Positions 16,591 to 27,892 of a stretch of 64,000 nucleotides of DNA are shown here, one piece after another. The DNA comes from Stenotrophomonas maltophilia. GTDB taxonomy: Bacteria > Pseudomonadota > Gammaproteobacteria > Xanthomonadales > Xanthomonadaceae. The DNA lies in assembly GCA_900113425.1 (NCBI GenBank), contig FOZF01000001.1, positions 1,404,358-1,468,357 of the forward strand, written 5' to 3'. The notes beneath the pieces are model-generated. The model ran no database searches. It was not told where the DNA came from and saw nothing but the letters and a program-made list of their open reading frames with translations. The stretch's first letter is position 1. Each line of letters begins with the position of its first letter. The position numbers were made by a program, and so were the translations under genes.

Positions 16591-17847
16591 ATGCGCAACG
16601 GTACCCTCCTCTATGCCCAGTCCGGTGGTGTCACGGCGGTCATCAATGCCACCGCTGCGGCGGTGATCGAACAGGCCCGGGCCAAGGGCATCAAGGTCCT
16701 GGCGGCCCGCAACGGCATCCTTGGCGCCCTGCGCGAAGAGCTGATCGATACCAGCAGGGAGAGTGCGGCGGCAATCCGCGCCCTCGCCCATACACCGGGC
16801 GGTGCTTTCGGTTCGTGCCGCTTCAAGCTGAAGTCGCTCGATGCCGACCGTGCGCGCTACGAACGTCTGCTGCAGGTCCTGCGCGCGCACGACGTGCGCT
16901 GGTTCCTCTACAACGGCGGCAACGATTCGGCCGATACCGCACTGAAGGTCTCGCAGCTGGCCAAGGCCTCCGGCTACGACCTGACCTGCATCGGCGTGCC
17001 GAAGACCATCGACAACGACCTGGCCGTTACCGATACCTGCCCCGGCTTCGGCTCCGCCGCCAAGTACACCGCCGTGTCGGTGCGCGAGGCGGCGCTGGAT
17101 GTCGCCGCGATGGCCGAGACCTCCACCCGCGTCTTCATCTACGAAGCGATGGGCCGCCATGCCGGGTGGCTGGCCGCTGCCGCGGGCCTGGCCGGCAATG
17201 GCGACGACGAGGCCCCGCACATCATCCTGCTGCCCGAACGTGCCTATGACGAGTCGGCCTTCCTGGCCAAGGTCAAGGCGGTGGTCGAACGCGTCGGTTA
17301 CTGCGTGGTCGTGGCCTCCGAGGGCATCGCCACAGCGGATGGCCGCTTCGTCGCCGATGCCGGCGGCAGCAAGGATTCATTCGGTCATTCGCAGCTGGGC
17401 GGCGTCGCCGCGCACCTCGCCGGCCGGGTCAAGGACCAGTTGGGGCTGAAGGTGCACTGGGCCCTGCCCGATTACCTGCAGCGCTCGGCCCGCCACATCG
17501 CCAGCCGCACCGACTGGGACCAGGCGCAGGCCGTGGGCAAGGCTGCGGTGCAGCTGGCATTGAAGGGCCGGAACGGGGTGATGCCGGTGATCGTGCGCAG
17601 CAGTGACGCACCGTACCGCTGGAAGATCGAGTCCGCACCGCTGTCGAAGATCGCCAACCACGAGAAGAAGATGCCGGCCGGCTTCATCCGGCGCGACGGC
17701 TTCGGCATCACTGCCCGGGCGCGCGCCTATCTGTCACCGCTGATCAAGGGCGAAGCGCCGCTGCCGTACGGCGCCGATGGCCTGCCGAAGTATGTGACGC
17801 TGAAGAATGTGGCAGTGAAGAAGACGCTGCCCGCCTTCGAGGTCTGA
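16591..17847 (+). CDS. pfp: pyrophosphate-dependent 6-phosphofructokinase
   Basis: Phosphorylates fructose 6-phosphate, here probably with pyrophosphate in place of ATP, which makes the step reversible. The evidence is in two motifs of the 418-residue chain: YNGGNDSADT, where an Asp replaces the Gly of the ATP-type GGDGS motif, and GVPKTIDNDL, whose Lys is typical of PPi-type enzymes. The substrate motif EAMGRHAGWLAAA is intact. The first motif reads GGND where PPi enzymes usually have GGDD, a small oddity. ATG 16591 is used; another ATG at 16564 would add nine residues. It precedes DUF488 by 8 bp. Confidence 0.92.
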   Translation: MRNGTLLYAQSGGVTAVINATAAAVIEQARAKGIKVLAARNGILGALREELIDTSRESAAAIRALAHTPGGAFGSCRFKLKSLDADRARYERLLQVLRAHDVRWFLYNGGNDSADTALKVSQLAKASGYDLTCIGVPKTIDNDLAVTDTCPGFGSAAKYTAVSVREAALDVAAMAETSTRVFIYEAMGRHAGWLAAAAGLAGNGDDEAPHIILLPERAYDESAFLAKVKAVVERVGYCVVVASEGIATADGRFVADAGGSKDSFGHSQLGGVAAHLAGRVKDQLGLKVHWALPDYLQRSARHIASRTDWDQAQAVGKAAVQLALKGRNGVMPVIVRSSDAPYRWKIESAPLSKIANHEKKMPAGFIRRDGFGITARARAYLSPLIKGEAPLPYGADGLPKYVTLKNVAVKKTLPAFEV

Positions 17848-17855
17848 CGGCGATC

Positions 17856-18245
17856 ATGGCCCTGCGGATCGTCCGCCTCGGTTCTCCGCGCGTTCCGGGC
17901 GAAGGCCTGCGCATCGGCACCGTACGCCGCCCGCCACGCGGCGTGCCGCGCAGCGAGTTCGCCCGCCAGGACTGGTACGACGTCTGGTTCCCGACGTTGT
18001 CGCCCAGTGCGGAACGAGTGAAACAGGCTCGCGGGGCGACCACCGCGGCCGACTGGAATGCCTTCTTCCGCAGCTACCGGGCCGAGATGAAGGCGCCCGA
18101 CGCAGCCCACGCGCTGGATCTGCTGGCCGCGCTGTCGCAGCACACCGACATCAGCGTGGGCTGCTACTGCGAGGATGAGGCGCACTGCCATCGTTCGGCA
18201 CTGCGTGACCTGCTGGTGGCGCGCGGTGCGAAGCTGGCCGACTGA
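17856..18245 (+). CDS. DUF488-family protein
   Basis: A 129-residue protein of the DUF488 family. It has the family features of an early basic segment (RIGTVRRPPRGVPRSEFA) and the ending VGCYCEDEAHCHRSALRDLL, with three Cys/His residues that could bind a metal or act catalytically. The function is unknown. It begins 8 bp after pfp and is very likely cotranscribed with it, though this does not show a metabolic link. Confidence 0.85.
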   Translation: MALRIVRLGSPRVPGEGLRIGTVRRPPRGVPRSEFARQDWYDVWFPTLSPSAERVKQARGATTAADWNAFFRSYRAEMKAPDAAHALDLLAALSQHTDISVGCYCEDEAHCHRSALRDLLVARGAKLAD

Positions 18246-18252
18246 TGGCAGG

Positions 18253-18308
18253 GGTGCCAGCCGGTGGCCGGCACTACCAGGCTCTCCACCGGGCATGGCC
18301 GGCGCTAC
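18253..18308. repeat. two GTAG/SMAG palindromes
   Basis: Two minus-oriented units, ending in CTAC at 18274-18277 and 18305-18308, with arms GTGCCAGCC / GGCCGGCAC and CCGGGCATGGCCGGCG. They lie between the convergent DUF488 and secreted-protein genes. Confidence 0.65.
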
Positions 18309-18363
18309 CGATGCGCGCCGAAGTACATCCACGCCATGCATGGCTTCGCCCCGCCGGACGGCG

Positions 18364-18867
18364 TCAGTTGCAGGCCTTGCCTTCCATCTGCAGCTGCGCG
18401 GCGAACATCGTCACCTGCGGGATCCTGCCGGCGGCGGCCTGCTTCTTTGCTTCTTCCAGGTAGATACGCGACTGCCCCTGACCGTCCAGCGCCTGGCGGT
18501 TGTCGACCGGCAGACGCCACACCCGCACCACCGCCTGCTGTGCCGGGCACGTCGCGCTCGGCACGCGGATCACGTCATTGAGCTTCCAGCCCTTGTCGAC
18601 AGCGGGCTGCGCTTTGGCGAAGTCGACAAAGCGAGCGCGCGGCTGGCACTGCTCGCTGGTACGGACCACGGCGAATCGATACGGCTCGGCAGCCTGGCCG
18701 GTGAAGGCGCCCTCCAGCCGCGCACAGGCCTCGGGGATCTGCCGTAGCGTGTGTACCGCTGCCACCGCCTGCGGCGCACCCACCGCGCGTTGCAGCTCCG
18801 GGGTCTCGGCGGCAAATGCAGGCATTGCCGGCACAAGGGCGGCAAGCATCAACAGGGACAGACGCAT
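18364..18867 (-). CDS. secreted protein of unknown function
   Basis: A 167-residue protein with a clear signal peptide (MRLSLLMLAALVPAMPAFAAE, cleaved after AFA). The mature chain is about 147 residues and has four cysteines (EACARLEG, SEQCQP, ATCPAQQ and the penultimate Cys of the C-terminus), probably two disulfides in the periplasm. I recognise no family. It is divergent from hppA across a 281-bp gap that must hold both promoters. Confidence 0.7.
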   Translation of the reverse strand: MRLSLLMLAALVPAMPAFAAETPELQRAVGAPQAVAAVHTLRQIPEACARLEGAFTGQAAEPYRFAVVRTSEQCQPRARFVDFAKAQPAVDKGWKLNDVIRVPSATCPAQQAVVRVWRLPVDNRQALDGQGQSRIYLEEAKKQAAAGRIPQVTMFAAQLQMEGKACN

Positions 18868-19148
18868 GGGAGGGTCTCCTTCAGGACTGAGCGCAGGCTT
18901 GCAGAGGAAGGCTTAACAGGGTGCAAAGGCGCGTCGCTGGAGGGCAAGCGCTGCGCCTGCCACGCACGGCGCTACCATCCGGGCGCATGTGCACGCATAC
19001 TGCGGCCACCAGGGAATGCTGAACACCGCCATACGTCGGACGACCGCCACGGTCGGCACGGGTTGGTTCCAGGCTGCAGCCCGTCGTCCCCCTCGTGGTG
19101 AAGTTCATCGCCACTGGATGCTCATCATCCATTCTGCGGAGGGGTCTA

Positions 19149-21176
<2,028 letters not shown>

Positions 21177-21183
21177 CGGATCG

Positions 21184-21212
21184 GTGGAGCCGGGCGTGGG
21201 CCCGGTTCCACC
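21184..21212. repeat. hairpin between hppA and DUF454 gene
   Basis: GTGGAGCCGGGC faces GCCCGGTTCCAC across GTG, with one mismatch. There is no T-run, so it is a palindromic repeat or factor-dependent terminator between two convergent genes rather than a classical intrinsic terminator. Confidence 0.55.
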
Positions 21213-21225
21213 CTCTCACGCGGAC

Positions 21226-21657
21226 TCAGCGATTCCAGCGACGCCCGCAGCGGCGCGGATCGCCGACATCGCCACGTTCGACACTCTGGGGCGGCTCCAA
21301 CCGTGGCGCCGGCCGGCTGAGCACATAGCCGGCGCTGACCGCGAAGAACAGGCCCACGCCCAACAGCAGGCGCCAGGAAGGGTGTGCGCCCCAGCAGAAC
21401 AAGGCGAACCCCACCGCCATGCCGGCGCTGGCCAATGCCTTGCCCCGGCGCGACACGGCGCCCTGTTCCCGCCACAGTCGCAGCGGCGGGCCGTAGCGCG
21501 GATGTGCCAGCAGCCGTTGCTCGAACCGTGGCGAACTGCGCGCGAAGCAGCCCAGCGCCAGGATCAGGAAGATGGTGGTGGGCATTACCGGCAGCAACGC
21601 GCCGATCACCCCCAGCCCGACCATCACCCAGCCCAGCGCGAACCACAGCCAGCGCAT
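21226..21657 (-). CDS. YbaN-like inner-membrane protein (DUF454)
   Basis: A 143-residue small membrane protein of the YbaN/DUF454 family. The segment [27 protein letters not shown], ending in the PxxPTT motif, is the family hallmark, followed by a second helix pair around residues 85-115. The function is unknown. ATG 21657 starts right at the first helix as in relatives; ATG 21717 would add 20 residues and overlap the upstream gene by 29 bp. It lies 31 bp downstream of the heme oxygenase gene on the same strand. Confidence 0.78.
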   Translation of the reverse strand: MRWLWFALGWVMVGLGVIGALLPVMPTTIFLILALGCFARSSPRFEQRLLAHPRYGPPLRLWREQGAVSRRGKALASAGMAVGFALFCWGAHPSWRLLLGVGLFFAVSAGYVLSRPAPRLEPPQSVERGDVGDPRRCGRRWNR

Positions 21658-21688
21658 CAGCGCATCGCCCGCAGGCAGAGCCCGGGCA

Positions 21689-22276
21689 TCAGCCGAACTC
21701 GATTTCGACGTGGCCATGCACGCTGCGGAACGCGGCATCGGCGGCATCGATCACCTGCTGTTCCTGCGCGGCGCTCAGGGGCACCAAATCCAACGCGGCG
21801 GTGAATTCCCGCCAGTGGCGGGCCGCGCCGTCCGGGTGCGCAGCCAGGTGGCGCGCACCGAACCCTTGGTCCAGGCCAAGCCGCGCGGCCATCTTGTACA
21901 GCACCGTGCCCCCCAGGTTCGAGCCTTCGGCCACGTACAGCCACCCCAGCGCCATCGGCAACGGCAGGTCACTCGCCAGCGGCGCGATGTCCTCGCCGGG
22001 GAGATCCTGTCCCAGGTCGTGCAGATCAGCCGCCACCTGCTGCAGACGCCGACGCGCGGCAAGCCCCGGCAGCAATGCGTCCAGCGCCGGGCTGGCGTAC
22101 AGCCCGTCGATGCTGCGGTGGAAACGGTACTGCACGCGCAGGAAGCGGGCGAAGCTGCTGTGATCGGCAAAGATGTCACCGGCCATGATGCGCTTGTCCA
22201 GTGCGCCGTGGCTGTCGCGCGTGGCGGCCTTGAGGCGCAGGCTGCGGCTGTCTTCAGGAGCGATGTGTGCGTTCAC
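21689..22276 (-). CDS. heme oxygenase
   Basis: A 195-residue bacterial heme oxygenase, expected to open heme to biliverdin with release of iron and CO. The N-terminal helix [20 protein letters not shown] carries the proximal histidine, and the distal glycine-rich helix is represented by [20 protein letters not shown] near residue 120. The start is a GTG at 22276 ([10 protein letters not shown]), which gives the usual length; no ATG occurs at that position. The DUF454 gene follows, and a FecI-FecR-TonB receptor set lies just upstream on the same strand, which makes heme iron use plausible. Confidence 0.87.
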   Translation of the reverse strand: MNAHIAPEDSRSLRLKAATRDSHGALDKRIMAGDIFADHSSFARFLRVQYRFHRSIDGLYASPALDALLPGLAARRRLQQVAADLHDLGQDLPGEDIAPLASDLPLPMALGWLYVAEGSNLGGTVLYKMAARLGLDQGFGARHLAAHPDGAARHWREFTAALDLVPLSAAQEQQVIDAADAAFRSVHGHVEIEFG

Positions 22277-22379
22277 GGGAGGTACCTGGGAGAGACGTCC
22301 TGCTGTAGACGTGCGGCGCAGGGCTTTCCCCAAGCCCGCTTGCGTCGATAATGCCCCTCCCCTTTCCCGCCAGGAGCCG

Positions 22380-22640
22380 ATGATGATCACCACCGAACCG
22401 CGCATGACCAACCTGTTCCTGCAGCTGGGCCTGGATGCCAGCGCCGAGGGCATCGCCCGCTTCATCCGCGACCACCAGCTGGCTACCGGCGTGGCAGTGG
22501 CCGACGCGCCCTACTGGAACGATGGCCAGCGGCAGTTCCTGGCCGAATCGCTGCAGGCCGATGCGGCCTGGAGCACGGTGGTCGATGAACTGAACGAGTC
22601 GCTGCACGAAGATGCGGTGAAGGCAGCGACCGGGCTGTAA
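22380..22640 (+). CDS. DUF2789-family protein
   Basis: An 86-residue cytoplasmic protein of the DUF2789 family, of unknown function. The body reads TNLFLQLGLDASAEGIARFI near the start and ends in a Glu/Asp-rich helix. ATG 22380 has AGGAG five bases upstream, which fixes the start; an internal ATG at 22404 is the only rival. It stands alone between two minus-strand genes and is divergent from heme oxygenase. A GATAAT box about 30 bases upstream could be its -10. Confidence 0.8.
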   Translation: MMITTEPRMTNLFLQLGLDASAEGIARFIRDHQLATGVAVADAPYWNDGQRQFLAESLQADAAWSTVVDELNESLHEDAVKAATGL

Positions 22641-22710
22641 GCCCCGGTCGCGCCAAGACGGTGCAGTGGCCGGTCCGCACCGGCCGCTGCAGGACGCCCA
22701 GAGGTCGCGC

Positions 22711-25626
22711 TCAGTACCTCCAGGTGAATGCAAGGCGCGCGGTACGGCCCGGGGCAGGCATCACGCCCAGGGCGAGCGGATCGAGATAGTAACGATCGGT
22801 CACGTTGTCCACATTCGCCTCCACCGACAGCTGGTCGCTGAAGCGCCAGCTGGCGAACAGATCCACCAGGGTGGTGGGCCGGTACAGCTGCTGGATCGCC
22901 GACAGGCCGACATTCCAGTCCTTGTCCAGCTTGCTGATCGGGCCGGCGTTGTGGATCACCCGGGTGCCGAAGGTCAGGCGCTCGTCGAACAGGCGCGATC
23001 CAGCCGTCAGGTTCACCATGTAGCGCGGCGGGTTCTGCGTATTGGTGTAGGAACCCTCGAAGCCACCGTCCACGCAGTTCGGCGTACTGGCCAGTTCATC
23101 GTTGTTGCGCTGTGCACCGTACGCCCGCCGCTCGGCGGCGATATCCGGGGCGCAGGTCTTGGCCTTGAAGTAGTAATGCGCGGACAGGTCGGCAAATACC
23201 TTGCCGCTGTCATAGCTGGACTGGAACTCCATGCCTGAGACCTTGAACTGGTCGACGTTGCGGATCAGGCCGGCCGACAGCGTGCGGTAGTCGCGCGTGA
23301 TCAGGTCATCGATGCGCGTATCGAAGTACGCCAGCTTCAGCGCGAGGCGATCACCGGCGGTGAACAGGTCATGGCGGAGGGTGCTGGCACCGATTTCCCA
23401 ACTGCGCGCGCGCTCCGGCTTCAGCTCGCCCACCGGCTTGGCGGCGGTGAACAGGCCCAGCGTGGTCTCGAACAGGCTGGGCAGCTTGGTACCTTCGGCA
23501 TACTTCACGTAGACCATCGTGTCCTCGCTGAAGCGATAGGCCACGCTGGCTGTGGGCGAGAACGCACTGTCACGGCGGCGGATCGGCTGCGACCAGGTCC
23601 AGCTGACGGGCACCTGCAGGTCCTGCGGCGCATCGGCGTCATAGAAATTCCAGCCGCTGATGTCGGCCACCGTGCCCTTCTTGTACGGCGAAGCCAGCAA
23701 CGAGGCCTGGGTGAATTCGCCGTTGGCGTCGGGATACCAGTTCAGCAGCGCGATGCGCCTGGCGCGCCACGAGGGCAGTTCCGGATTGCCGTCAAGCAGC
23801 TCGGTGTAGCGGTACTGGCCCTGCGTCTCGTAGGCGTCGGGCGTGGCCAGGCGGTTGCGGTCGTGCACGTCCATCCGGTTCCAGCGTCCGCCGGCCTGGA
23901 TTTCCCAGTGCTCGTCCGGGGCCCACTTCAACGAGGCGACGGCACTGTACTCCCTGCGCTCGGCATTGCGCAGGAAACGGTTGTTGACCAGGTCATCCTG
24001 CTTGATCGGCGCAGCGCTGCCCGGTGCGATGTCTTCGTCGCTGTAGGACAGGCCGTAGTCGAGCGTGAACACACCTGCACGGGTGTCGAAGATCGAGGTG
24101 TTGCTGGCATCCAGGCCGAAGCGCTTCTGTCGCAGCGGATTGCGGTAGGCATCCTTGTAGCCCGGATCGCCACTGAAGCTCGGCGCGTCGTACCACTCGG
24201 TACGGCGGTCGAAGTACCACGGCGTGATGCCGGTCAGGCTGTTGTACATCACGCTGTCGGCATCGGTGTACCAGGCGTTGACGCGCAGATCGATCCGCTC
24301 GCTGTCTGGATCGAAGCGATAGCGCAGGCTGTAGCTGTCCATGTCGACATGGCCCGGGTCCCATTGTGGAATGCGATCCCGTTCGACGCGGATGATCTGC
24401 GAGGCCATGATCTCGCCGGCGCGGCCTTCATAGCGGCGATAGCCGGCTTCGAGCGTCTGCGCATCGTCGATGCGCCAGGTGCCCTTGAGCAGGGCCGACG
24501 TCGAGCGCGAGGAGGTGTTGAACACTTCGGTTCGCGGCGGATTCAACGGCGCCAGCGTGCGCCGGGTCTGCGGAAAGTCATCGTATCCGTGCCTGCCGGA
24601 AAAGTAGTTGCCGTTGTCACGGTGGGCGTACGCCGCGACCAGATCGAAGCGGTCCCACTGCCCAGCGGCGGCAACGTTGAAGAACTGGCTTCCGGTGGCG
24701 CTGCGGTCCGTCCGGGGTACGGCGCTGTATGCCGGCACGCTGTTGGCGCTGGCGTTGGCCAACCCACCGCGCACACGGACGCCGAAGTCGCGGCCCTCGC
24801 GCAGGATGTCACCCACGTTCAACGTCTCCATCTCCACCACACCGCCAATGCCGCCGGACGCATTGGCCTGCAGGCTGGGGCCCTTGGTGATCGTCAGGCG
24901 GGAGATCAGGTCCGGATCAAGATAGCTGCGCTGTGACTGGCCGGCGTAGCCACGGTAGGTGTCCATGCTGGACTGCCCGCCGTCGATGATGACCGGCACC
25001 CGGCTCTGGCCCTGGATGCCGCGGATGTTCACGTCGAAACCATTGCCCACGCGCGGATCACCTGCGGTGACCCCGGCCACGCCCTTGACGATGTCGCCGT
25101 TGGATGTGCCACGGAAGCGCTCCAGCGCTGTGCGATCCAGCGTGGTGGTCGAGCCGACGCTACGGTAGGCGTCGAGCAGGCGCGCCTCGTCGCTGCCAAC
25201 GCCTCCAGCGATGCGATCGCCGGCGACACGCAGCGGGCCGGTGATGGTCGGCGATCCCCCGTGCAGGGCGCCGGTCGCTGCCAGTGTCACTGCACCGTCG
25301 CCGATCCGGCGCACGCCCACGCCACTGCCCTGCAGCAGCCGCGTCAGCGCCTCGTCCGCGGTGAGCGGGCCATTGACCGCCTGCGACGTGATGCCGCTGG
25401 CCAACGCAGCCGGATAGACCACCTGCACGCCGGACTGCCGCATGTAGCTGCGCAACGCGCTGTCGAGCGGCTGCGCGGGAATGTCGAAGCGCTGCGTGGC
25501 TGCCTGCGGGTTGGTAGTGTTCTGGGCCAGCACGGGCGGTGCAGCGCCGGCGATACCGGCGGCGAGCAGTGCGACGCACAGTCGGGACGGGCGCGGAGTG
25601 CGGCCCGGACGTGGGGAATCGAACAT
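22711..25626 (-). CDS. TonB-dependent transducer receptor with STN domain
   Basis: A 971-residue outer-membrane receptor for energy-dependent uptake that also signals inward. Residues 1-35 are a signal peptide (ending VLAQ). Residues 44-98 are the STN signalling domain (FDIPAQPLDSALRSYMRQSG). The plug lies around 145-255, with VNIRGIQGQSRVPVIIDGGQ and ITKGPS, and the 22-strand barrel ends in aromatic ARLAFTWRY. It is encoded last in a fecI-fecR-receptor set, so it is probably both controlled by and signalling through them. The ligand may be heme, given the nearby heme oxygenase and this receptor type, but the sequence alone does not prove it. Confidence 0.9.
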   Translation of the reverse strand: MFDSPRPGRTPRPSRLCVALLAAGIAGAAPPVLAQNTTNPQAATQRFDIPAQPLDSALRSYMRQSGVQVVYPAALASGITSQAVNGPLTADEALTRLLQGSGVGVRRIGDGAVTLAATGALHGGSPTITGPLRVAGDRIAGGVGSDEARLLDAYRSVGSTTTLDRTALERFRGTSNGDIVKGVAGVTAGDPRVGNGFDVNIRGIQGQSRVPVIIDGGQSSMDTYRGYAGQSQRSYLDPDLISRLTITKGPSLQANASGGIGGVVEMETLNVGDILREGRDFGVRVRGGLANASANSVPAYSAVPRTDRSATGSQFFNVAAAGQWDRFDLVAAYAHRDNGNYFSGRHGYDDFPQTRRTLAPLNPPRTEVFNTSSRSTSALLKGTWRIDDAQTLEAGYRRYEGRAGEIMASQIIRVERDRIPQWDPGHVDMDSYSLRYRFDPDSERIDLRVNAWYTDADSVMYNSLTGITPWYFDRRTEWYDAPSFSGDPGYKDAYRNPLRQKRFGLDASNTSIFDTRAGVFTLDYGLSYSDEDIAPGSAAPIKQDDLVNNRFLRNAERREYSAVASLKWAPDEHWEIQAGGRWNRMDVHDRNRLATPDAYETQGQYRYTELLDGNPELPSWRARRIALLNWYPDANGEFTQASLLASPYKKGTVADISGWNFYDADAPQDLQVPVSWTWSQPIRRRDSAFSPTASVAYRFSEDTMVYVKYAEGTKLPSLFETTLGLFTAAKPVGELKPERARSWEIGASTLRHDLFTAGDRLALKLAYFDTRIDDLITRDYRTLSAGLIRNVDQFKVSGMEFQSSYDSGKVFADLSAHYYFKAKTCAPDIAAERRAYGAQRNNDELASTPNCVDGGFEGSYTNTQNPPRYMVNLTAGSRLFDERLTFGTRVIHNAGPISKLDKDWNVGLSAIQQLYRPTTLVDLFASWRFSDQLSVEANVDNVTDRYYLDPLALGVMPAPGRTARLAFTWRY

Positions 25627-25794
25627 GGAGAAACCTGTCAGGAAAGCGGAGCCGCAGGCGCGGCGTCATCCACGGCACGCGCGGACACGGCGACGTACGT
25701 GGCGGCTGCGGGTACGTTCTTGGAGTAAGACGAACGGCAGAGCCACAGCCCCAAGGCCATCACTGCAGATCACGTCTCCACGCGTGACGCGGCG

Positions 25795-26730
25795 TCATCT
25801 GTGAACGATGACCACACCCATCGGCAGGCGGGTGATCCTCAGCCCCGTCGTCTCCGCGAGTGCATCCAGGGCCTGTTCGGGGCGATCGATACGCAGCGCG
25901 GCACTCACGGCCGGCAAGGTCGAGAGGTCGCCCTGCACGAAGGTCGGACCGGCCCGATAGCGGCCGAGCAGATGCACCGCATCGGCGACACCGGCCTGCT
26001 CAAGCAGCAGTTCGCCCTGGCGCCAGGCACCCACGCTGTCGGCAGCAACATCGCTCAGGCGCACGACGCCGGACGCGGAACCGTACTGCGCACGCTGCCC
26101 CGCCTGCAGATAGGTCCAACCACGGTCGGCCGGGGCGGCCAGACGCACCCTGCCCTGCCCGACCTGGGTTTCCACCGCCCCGTCGACCCGCGACACGGAA
26201 AATGCCGTGGAGATGTCTTCAACCACGCCATTGCCTGCGGCCACGCTGAAGCGCCGCTGCGGATCGGCAACCACCTCGAACCAGGCGCGGCCACGCAGCA
26301 GGTCGACGCGCCGTGCACCCGCATCGAAGTGCACGGCGATCGCACTGTCCGCGTCGAGCACCGCACGGCTGCCGTCGGGCAACTGCACATGCTGGATGCT
26401 CTGGCGGCTGCGGTGGTCCGCCTGCAGGCGCAGGGACGCTTCGGGCCAGACCATCAGCACCGCCAGGACGGCGGCGGCGGCCGTCACCCAGCGCAGCCGC
26501 TGACGCCGGCGCCGCGCCACAGACGCGACAGCCGGCCGGGGGCCGAGGCTGCGCCACAGTGTGCGCTGCTGCTCGAACGCATGGCGATGGCCCGGTTGCG
26601 CCAGCCACTCTTCGAATTCGCACATGCCAGCATCGGTGATGTCGCCCGATGCCAGCCATGCGATCCAGCGTCGGGCCTGTTCGGCCACGGCGTCTTCGCA
26701 GGCGGCGGGAGAAGTGTTCGGCGGGCTCAT
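25795..26730 (-). CDS. fecR: FecR-family anti-sigma / signal relay protein
   Basis: A 311-residue inner-membrane regulator. The cytoplasmic N-terminus (AEQARRWIAWLASGD, the DUF4880 region) binds the sigma factor, one membrane helix lies around residue 80 (WVTAAAAVLAVLMVWP), and the periplasmic part has the FecR motif LPDGSRAVLDADSAIAVHF. It receives the signal from the STN domain of the receptor and adjusts the activity of the upstream sigma factor. ATG 26730 is chosen by analogy; an upstream ATG at 26799 adds 23 residues without family resemblance. Confidence 0.88.
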   Translation of the reverse strand: MSPPNTSPAACEDAVAEQARRWIAWLASGDITDAGMCEFEEWLAQPGHRHAFEQQRTLWRSLGPRPAVASVARRRRQRLRWVTAAAAVLAVLMVWPEASLRLQADHRSRQSIQHVQLPDGSRAVLDADSAIAVHFDAGARRVDLLRGRAWFEVVADPQRRFSVAAGNGVVEDISTAFSVSRVDGAVETQVGQGRVRLAAPADRGWTYLQAGQRAQYGSASGVVRLSDVAADSVGAWRQGELLLEQAGVADAVHLLGRYRAGPTFVQGDLSTLPAVSAALRIDRPEQALDALAETTGLRITRLPMGVVIVHR

Positions 26731-26835
26731 CGGCTGGCGGACGGGTGCATTCAGGCGCGTGTAGAGGGAACTGGACCGCAGATGCAGTCCAGACATCAAG
26801 ACGTTTGAACCAGGCCCATCCCCAACCGCGTCCGC

Positions 26836-27336
26836 TCAGCGGCCACTGCGGGCCCAGGCCAGCCGCTGCAATGCGGCGCGGACGTGGTTCTCCACGGTGG
26901 TGACCGATACGCCAAGGCGACGCGCGATCTCGGCCTGGGTCAGGCCCTGCAGCCGATTGAGCCGGAAGATGGTGCGGGTCGGCTCCGGCAGGTGGCTGGC
27001 CGCATCGAGGACACGCTGCAGCTCATCCTGCGCCATCACCTGCTCTTCGGTGGACGTGGCCTCGTCCGGTCCCCACAGGTAGTGATCGGCCAACAGACGG
27101 TTGCGGCGCGTCGACTCGCGTCCATGATCGGTCGCCAGGTTGGCTGCCAGGCGGTACAGATAGGCCCTGGGATTGTCGATCAACGGGGCGTTGCCCACCC
27201 CGCGGGCCTTGAACCAGACAGCCTGGATCACGTCCTCCGCACCCGGGTCGCCCCCCAGGATGCGCTGCACCCGGCGCAGCAGCGCCGGCCGCTCTCGGAT
27301 CAGCAGTTCGGTGAGGGTGGCGGCATTGGATGGCAT
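26836..27336 (-). CDS. fecI: ECF sigma factor, FecI type
   Basis: A 166-residue extracytoplasmic-function sigma factor. Region 2 covers GDPGAEDVIQAVWFKARG and NPRAYLYRLAANLATDHGRE; region 4 is LPEPTRTIFRLNRLQGLTQAEIARRLGVSVTTVENHVRAAL, with a helix-turn-helix. It should direct transcription of the TonB receptor gene after release by FecR. The order on the minus strand is sigma, anti-sigma, receptor. A long inverted repeat at 27383-27407 lies 47-71 bp upstream of its start and may control it. Confidence 0.93.
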   Translation of the reverse strand: MPSNAATLTELLIRERPALLRRVQRILGGDPGAEDVIQAVWFKARGVGNAPLIDNPRAYLYRLAANLATDHGRESTRRNRLLADHYLWGPDEATSTEEQVMAQDELQRVLDAASHLPEPTRTIFRLNRLQGLTQAEIARRLGVSVTTVENHVRAALQRLAWARSGR

Positions 27337-27382
27337 GCGCGGAGCCGGTACGACGGGAGGGCGCCGCGCATGCTACACCGTC

Positions 27383-27407
27383 AATGCGAATCAGTCACGT
27401 TCGCATT
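27383..27407 (-). promoter_or_regulatory. inverted repeat upstream of fecI (possible Fur-type or other operator)
   Basis: AATGCGAA and TTCGCATT form a perfect 8-bp inverted repeat separated by nine bases, in an AT-richer island 47 bp before fecI. Half-sites of this kind resemble Fur half-sites (AATGAGAA / TTCTCATT), but the normal Fur spacing is three, not nine. Iron control is therefore possible but unproven, and another dimeric regulator would fit as well. Confidence 0.4.
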
Positions 27408-27415
27408 TGAGAGGA

Positions 27416-27892
27416 TCACAGGCAACCGATCAGCCCCTCGTGAATCGAAATGCGGCTGCCCGGCGGCGTCACATGGATCGCACGGTCGGGCGCGGCCTGC
27501 TCCAGCGCACGCAGGAAGTCCTCAAGCCGTGTTCCCGCCGCCACGGGCAGTGGACAGGCGAAACTGCGCAGATCGACATCGATCCGTCCATCATCGGCCA
27601 CCGTGGCGGCACTGCCGGCGAAGGTCCAGATGCAGCTCTGGATGGCACCGCTCGCCGCATGCACCGAACAGCGCAACCGCATCGGCAGCAGATTGCTGTA
27701 TTCCCCTTCGCAGAAGGTGTCACCGCAGACGTTGTCAAAGCTATGCCGCAGCGCCCGTTCGACCGCCAGGAAGCGTTGCCACCCGGCCGCCTGGTGAGGG
27801 AACAGGCGTGCATCCACATAGGCCGGCGCAGCGTGTGCGGCGCCTGCCAGTCCCATCAGGCCCGCAAGAACGATCATTTTCAGCGCGCGCAT
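27416..27892 (-). CDS. secreted DTFCEGEYSN-motif protein, paralog B
   Basis: A 158-residue exported protein with signal peptide MRALKMIVLAGLMGLAGAAHA. The mature chain contains FDNVCGDTFCEGEYSN, then RLRCSVHAASGAIQSCIWTF, and two further cysteines near the end. The same pattern occurs in the gene immediately upstream (27892-28392), so the two are tandem paralogs. No known family is recognised; the conserved Cys pattern implies disulfides in the periplasm. The start overlaps the upstream stop as TGATG, giving tight coupling. It lies 79 bp upstream of fecI on the same strand. Confidence 0.72.
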   Translation of the reverse strand: MRALKMIVLAGLMGLAGAAHAAPAYVDARLFPHQAAGWQRFLAVERALRHSFDNVCGDTFCEGEYSNLLPMRLRCSVHAASGAIQSCIWTFAGSAATVADDGRIDVDLRSFACPLPVAAGTRLEDFLRALEQAAPDRAIHVTPPGSRISIHEGLIGCL

